From Piscirickettsiaceae bacterium (GTDB taxonomy: Bacteria > Pseudomonadota > Gammaproteobacteria > Methylococcales > Cycloclasticaceae): 19,285 bases of DNA. The DNA lies in contig NVSW01000012.1 in NCBI GenBank assembly GCA_002401365.1, positions 1 to 19,285 on the forward strand. The letters are read 5' to 3'. Position 1 is the stretch's first letter. Each line of letters opens with the position of its first letter. The position numbers and the translations under genes were made by a program. Below the pieces are notes generated by a model. It searched no databases. It was not told the origin of the DNA and was given only the letters and a program-made list of their open reading frames with translations. Of this stretch, positions 15,937 through 19,285 are shown piece after piece.

Positions 15937-17322
15937 TTATTGCGCGCCTTTACCCCACAAGATAACTTCTGTTGTCTGTAGCAGAATTAGCATATCTAGA
16001 AACAAACTGTAGTTTTTTACATAATATAAATCGTATTCAAGCTTCCTAGCGGCATCATTTTCAGAAGCCCCATAGGGGTAACACAGCTGAGCCCAACCTG
16101 TGATCCCGGGTTTTACCCTGTGCCTTTCAGAGTAATAAGGAATAGATTCAGCAAAATTATCAACGAACTCAGGCCGTTCGGGTCGTGGGCCAACAAAACT
16201 CATGTCGCCTTTAAGTACATTAAGAATTTGTGGCAGTTCATCTATGCGGGTTTTTCTTATAAAACGCCCTACAGGCGTTATTCTCGCATCATTTTTTTGC
16301 GCCCATTGAGCACCGTTTTTTTCAGCATCAACTTTCATGCTGCGGAGCTTGATTACTTTAAATAAGCGCCAGTGTTCTCCAACTCGGGTTTGAGTATAAA
16401 AAATGGGGCCTTTAAAGCCATTTTCAGCAAAAATAAAGAAGGCAGCTACCAGCATAAATGGCCAAGTGAAAGATAAAATAAGTAGGCTGCTAAATACATC
16501 AAAACTACGTTTGGTGAGATCTTTGATGTTGCCTGCTTTAAAGCCATCAGAGAAAACTAGCCAACTTGGGTATAGACCGTCTATTTTAATGATGCCAGAT
16601 TCTCGTTCATAAAAGGTCAGCTCATCAATAACGTCGTAACCACTGATTTTGCAATCCAAAAGATCATCAACAGGCAAGCCACCACGGCGATCATCAGGAG
16701 CGATAACAATTTCATCAATATCATGTTGGGTAACATACTCAATAAGCGGAATGGTTAGTTTTAATACATAGTCATTTGTAACGACTTGAGTCTCATTGTC
16801 CATGTTAATACAGCCAATAATATCAAGGTGCTTGTGTTCGCCATTGGTCTGTAAATCAATAAGTTTCTGAGCCTTTTTACCAACACCATAAATGAGCACT
16901 CGCCTTTTTAATTGTTCCTCATCAGCAAAGCGATAAAATAAGGCACGTAGGATGGCAACTCCTGCGAAGGCATATAGAAGAGCAAAGCCGAGTATGCCTC
17001 TGCCAACCAATAGGTCAGGTAATGCATAAAACACCAATGCCATGCCAAGGGTACCTAACAAAAATGCACCGCCTAGACGTAAAACAATGGCAGCGGTTTT
17101 CCATCCTTGACTGCGTTGATACAGCCCCATCCCCGTCATACAAATTAACATAATAACGGCAAAAATAGCCGATGGTAAAAAGAAGCTCACTTGTACGATA
17201 TCAGTCGTTTCTTTAAAGCGAAGCAGATTACCAATTTGCAAAGCAGAGGCAAAAATGGCGGTTTCCAGAAGGCTTAAGCTCAAGAAAGCGGTTGAAATAT
17301 AGTGACGAAAAACCCTAATCAT
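15937..17322 (-). CDS. Exopolysaccharide-initiating sugar transferase (EpsB/WcaJ-like polyprenyl phosphotransferase)
   Basis: Transfers the first sugar-1-phosphate to undecaprenyl phosphate, starting a polysaccharide repeat unit at the inner membrane. The 461-aa protein has about four N-terminal membrane helices (roughly 13-32, 47-66, 83-101 and 109-130). A nucleotide-binding-like domain starting RRVLIYGVGKKAQ (about 140-260) comes next. A fifth hydrophobic segment (about 277-298) precedes the Bac_transf catalytic domain. Motifs there are KLRSM (325-329), RIDELPQ (359-365), SFVGPRPERPEF (375-386), PGITGWAQ (405-412) and DLYYVKN (431-437). The N-terminal RHYISTAFLSLSLLE resembles the subgroup found with PEP-CTERM/exosortase EPS loci, but no exosortase or other EPS gene is in the window. 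The three signalling genes upstream on the same strand suggest second-messenger control. Confidence 0.94.
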   Translation of the reverse strand: MIRVFRHYISTAFLSLSLLETAIFASALQIGNLLRFKETTDIVQVSFFLPSAIFAVIMLICMTGMGLYQRSQGWKTAAIVLRLGGAFLLGTLGMALVFYALPDLLVGRGILGFALLYAFAGVAILRALFYRFADEEQLKRRVLIYGVGKKAQKLIDLQTNGEHKHLDIIGCINMDNETQVVTNDYVLKLTIPLIEYVTQHDIDEIVIAPDDRRGGLPVDDLLDCKISGYDVIDELTFYERESGIIKIDGLYPSWLVFSDGFKAGNIKDLTKRSFDVFSSLLILSFTWPFMLVAAFFIFAENGFKGPIFYTQTRVGEHWRLFKVIKLRSMKVDAEKNGAQWAQKNDARITPVGRFIRKTRIDELPQILNVLKGDMSFVGPRPERPEFVDNFAESIPYYSERHRVKPGITGWAQLCYPYGASENDAARKLEYDLYYVKNYSLFLDMLILLQTTEVILWGKGAQ

Positions 17323-17417
17323 CCTGATTGGTTTCCTGTAATGGAGTTGTTGTGGTTAAGTAAGAATATCAAACTGCAACCTGCGAAAGGCTGACCGTAA
17401 AGTTGTTCTATAATGAA

Positions 17418-17744
17418 TTAATGTAAATTTTGTTTTTTAGTATATTTAAGCAGTTCCTGTAGTGTTCTAAACGTGCTGGTGTCAGGCTGCGAAAATGAAA
17501 GCCCTAAGCCACCGCCTGCTAAGTGGGCAATTTTAGCATTTAGGCGATGAGTGCGCTCTCCATTGTCTTGATACAGAGAAAACATAATTTGTGCAGATTG
17601 GCCTGGCCTCAAGTCGCTATTTTCTAGTTCTATAAACATACCACCCATGCCGAAATCTCTTGTTATACACGTAACCTCGCTGTTTTGCGTTGTTAATGTA
17701 ATGGGTAGTTTTAACGGCGATCTTAAACAGGACCTAAGCTCCAT
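17418..17744 (-). CDS. PilZ-domain protein (variant c-di-GMP motif)
   Basis: Small single-domain protein of 108 aa. PilZ domains bind cyclic di-GMP through RxxxR and (D/N)xSxxG motifs. Here RSCLR (4-8) supplies the first, while the second reads DFGMGG (30-35), with glycine in place of the serine. The final conserved glycines are present in LAGGGLGLSF. Binding is therefore plausible but may be altered. A good ribosome binding site (AAAGGA) lies seven bases before the ATG. The gene sits between the CNB-domain gene (110-base gap) and the sugar transferase (95-base gap) on the same strand. Adapters of this size commonly act on a partner protein; the neighbouring sugar transferase is a candidate by position only. 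Confidence 0.88.
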   Translation of the reverse strand: MELRSCLRSPLKLPITLTTQNSEVTCITRDFGMGGMFIELENSDLRPGQSAQIMFSLYQDNGERTHRLNAKIAHLAGGGLGLSFSQPDTSTFRTLQELLKYTKKQNLH

Positions 17745-17769
17745 GATGATTCCTTTTTTGTAGTTTGTT

Positions 17770-17797
17770 ACAAATTTAACATACTAGCTAAATTTGT
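17770..17797. repeat. Perfect inverted repeat upstream of the PilZ gene (candidate operator)
   Basis: ACAAATTTA (17770-17778) and TAAATTTGT (17789-17797) are exact 9-base reverse complements with a 10-base spacer. The repeat lies 26-53 bases before the PilZ ATG, in the only sizeable gap of this gene run. The layout fits a dimeric regulator site. It has no adjacent T tract in the minus direction that would make it a standard terminator. Confidence 0.5.
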
Positions 17798-17854
17798 CAT
17801 AGGTTATTTGGGTTGGAAGGCTAAATGCCGTGCGCGCCTTAATGAGGAAAATAG

Positions 17855-18331
17855 TTATTTCAAATGTTTTTCAATGCCTTGATTTTTTAGACCCCAGGCA
17901 AGTAATGAAAAGGCTTTGGTATTAGTTTTTCTCAGGCGAACTGTAAGTGTTTTAGATAATTCTTTGTAAAAAGCAAGCCCATAGTCCGGATGGTTCTCAA
18001 GAAAAGCTTTTAGTGAATCATTGTTAATTCTCGCTATTTTACAATCTGTGATTGCGACGATGCTTGTTGAGTGGGGTTGCTGGTCAATAAAAGCGAGTTC
18101 ACCAAAAACATCATGTTTCTTAACATCACTAAATCCGGGGTGAATGGTCGTGTTTTTATCTAGCTGAATGTTCGCGGTGACTCTTGCAGACCCGTCGAAA
18201 ATTAAATAAATGCAAGCGTTACTACCGCCTTCTACCAAAATGGTTTCGTTTGCCATGAAGGTTTCGATTTGCCAATGTTCAGGCTGTTTGAAGCTTGGGT
18301 GTTGTAATATTTTATATAAGGTATTCTCCAT
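17855..18331 (-). CDS. Stand-alone cyclic-nucleotide-binding (CNB) domain protein
   Basis: Protein of 158 aa made of one CNB domain, with no DNA-binding helix-turn-helix, so it is not a CRP-type regulator. The beta-roll reads ETILVEGGSNACIYLIFDGSARV, then VFGELAFIDQQPHSTSIVAITDCKIARI. The phosphate-binding cassette has the FGE triplet (76-78), but the arginine that contacts the cyclic phosphate in PR(A/T)A is replaced by His87 (PHSTS). cAMP or cGMP binding is thus doubtful; it may bind another ligand or act as a protein scaffold. The C-terminal helix (YGLAFYKELSKTLTVRLRKTN) follows the usual pattern. It starts 11 bases after the EAL-HDOD stop and has no strong ribosome binding site, suggesting translational coupling. 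Confidence 0.87.
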   Translation of the reverse strand: MENTLYKILQHPSFKQPEHWQIETFMANETILVEGGSNACIYLIFDGSARVTANIQLDKNTTIHPGFSDVKKHDVFGELAFIDQQPHSTSIVAITDCKIARINNDSLKAFLENHPDYGLAFYKELSKTLTVRLRKTNTKAFSLLAWGLKNQGIEKHLK

Positions 18332-18342
18332 TCGAAATAGGG

Positions 18343-19285
18343 TTATGTAATGGAGTACATAATTTTGTCGGCCCAGCGATATGCCTCTGAATAGACAGAT
18401 GATGCGTTTATATTATCGACTGATAGAGTGGTTGATTCGTGTTTGATAACAGTGGCTAATACCTGCCCCATTTCACCTTTTTGGTACAGTAAGGCATCAA
18501 TAATTTTTTTATCAAGGGGCATTGTTTTTAGAATATTTTCAATAGTCGCGTCAGTTAATGCATCTAATGTTGAGAGGATGCCCATTAAAAAATAGGAGGC
18601 TGGGTCGGCTAGCTTATGCTTAGCCGCCAGTAGCTCAGCAAATTTTGCTCTAATTAATGCCATGTGCCTTAGCTCAGCTGGTTTTGATGAAAAATTACGC
18701 AGGCAAAGTATTGTGGACCAGGATTTCATTCCTTCTATGCCGAGAATGATAATGCACTGTTTAATTGTTCCCGGTTTTTTGGAAAAAGAGAAATACCCAG
18801 AGTTTAAATACTTCAGTAAATTATAAGTAAGCTTGGGGTGCTGTTTGATTATTTGTTCAAGAGCGTCGATGGTTATATCAGGCTGGTTTAGTTCTGAAAT
18901 TAACCTCATTCTTGCAAGTGAGCTGGTGTCGATAGTTTTTCCGCTTACCCTTTCTGGTTTACAAAAGAAATAGCCTTGGAATAAGGTGCAACCAATATCT
19001 TTGTATTCGTGAAACTGTTGATACGTTTCTACTTTTTCTGCCAAAAATGTAATATTTTTGTCACGAAGCTTGTCAATCAATGCCTTGTTCTCTTCAAGGG
19101 TTGTAACAGTTAAATCCAGCTTTATGATTGTCGCTAAATCGATCAAGGTATCCCATTCGCTGTTATAAACAAAGTCATCTAAAGCAATGGTATAGCCTTT
19201 TTTAACAAGCTCTTTTATACGGTTGTTTAGCTCTTGGTTAGGCTTAATATCTTCAAGAAGCTCTAAAATAATTTTATCAGCGGGT
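18343..19285 (-). CDS. Degenerate EAL plus HDOD domain signalling protein (N-terminus beyond window)
   Basis: Open to the right edge; 313 residues are visible and the N-terminus is missing. The first part is the C-terminal half of an EAL domain: ILELLEDI, then GYTIALDDF, then IIKLDL, LAEKVET and CTLFQGYFFCKP. Individual acidic, Lys and Gln positions persist, but the DDFGxGYSSL loop reads DDFVYNSEW, so phosphodiesterase activity is probably lost. After it comes an HDOD domain (about residues 130-300; INALEQ-like start in TIDALEQIIKQHP, YNLLKYLNSGYF, LGIEGMKSWSTI). This is the EAL-HDOD layout of YuxH/CdgJ proteins, linked in other bacteria to motility and biofilm control. It is the first visible gene of the run EAL-HDOD, CNB, PilZ, sugar transferase. 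An internal TTG at 19146 is not the real start, since the frame continues upstream with conserved sequence. Confidence 0.9.
   Translation of the reverse strand, partial: PADKIILELLEDIKPNQELNNRIKELVKKGYTIALDDFVYNSEWDTLIDLATIIKLDLTVTTLEENKALIDKLRDKNITFLAEKVETYQQFHEYKDIGCTLFQGYFFCKPERVSGKTIDTSSLARMRLISELNQPDITIDALEQIIKQHPKLTYNLLKYLNSGYFSFSKKPGTIKQCIIILGIEGMKSWSTILCLRNFSSKPAELRHMALIRAKFAELLAAKHKLADPASYFLMGILSTLDALTDATIENILKTMPLDKKIIDALLYQKGEMGQVLATVIKHESTTLSVDNINASSVYSEAYRWADKIMYSIT

Noticed and set aside
15910..15957. Repeated TGCGCGCC at the aroE / sugar-transferase convergence, considered as a terminator
   Set aside because: The copies are direct repeats; pairing would rely on the self-complementary GCGCGC with a long loop and no T tract.
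17383..17396. Possible sigma-54 promoter (GG-N10-GC on the minus strand) before the sugar transferase
   Set aside because: Only the GG and GC dinucleotides fit; TGGCAC and TTGC are poorly matched. It was tempting because some EPS loci use sigma-54.

Overview
The window looks like a core-genome segment of a gammaproteobacterium of moderate to low GC. The layout resembles the def-fmt-rsmB / dprA-(tsaC)-hemF-aroE neighbourhood of Pseudomonas, and the HemB is the Pseudomonas-like magnesium type. The EpsB-type sugar transferase and the EAL-HDOD protein point towards marine or cellulolytic lineages such as Cellvibrionales. That placement is inference from gene content, not from a database search.

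Layout. (1) Positions 1-5566, minus strand: a tightly packed run reading def -> fmt -> rsmB -> DUF4390 protein -> ntrY -> ntrX. Most junctions overlap or are nearly abutting. It joins N-terminal maturation of new proteins and 16S rRNA methylation to an NtrY/NtrX two-component system. (2) Positions 5567-5697: a divergent promoter region. (3) Positions 5698-12746, plus strand: a LysM envelope protein, a strong intrinsic terminator, dprA (with an apparent +1 frameshift near its 5' end), smg, topA, purE, tsaC and hemF. (4) Positions 12750-13946, minus strand: two small exported proteins, an orphan MlaC/Ttg2D-like protein and a DUF302-like protein. (5) Positions 14050-15923, plus strand: hemB and aroE. 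(6) Positions 15937-19285, minus strand: a truncated EAL-HDOD protein, a cyclic-nucleotide-binding-domain protein, a PilZ protein and an exopolysaccharide-initiating sugar transferase.

How the genes work together. Much of the window is housekeeping: formyl-Met handling (def, fmt), rRNA and tRNA modification (rsmB, tsaC), DNA topology (topA), purines (purE), haem (hemF, hemB) and shikimate (aroE). The right end is more unusual. Three single-domain or degenerate signalling proteins (degenerate EAL plus HDOD, a CNB domain with an altered phosphate cassette, and PilZ) lie in a row upstream of the glycosyltransferase that starts polysaccharide synthesis, so second-messenger control of capsule or EPS is a reasonable hypothesis.

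The points most worth checking are the dprA frameshift at a C5 run, with an intrinsic terminator folded into its presumed 5' coding region, and the signalling cassette beside the sugar transferase. I saw no rRNA, tRNA, CRISPR array, insertion sequence or prophage. No stretch longer than 300 bases lacks a gene.
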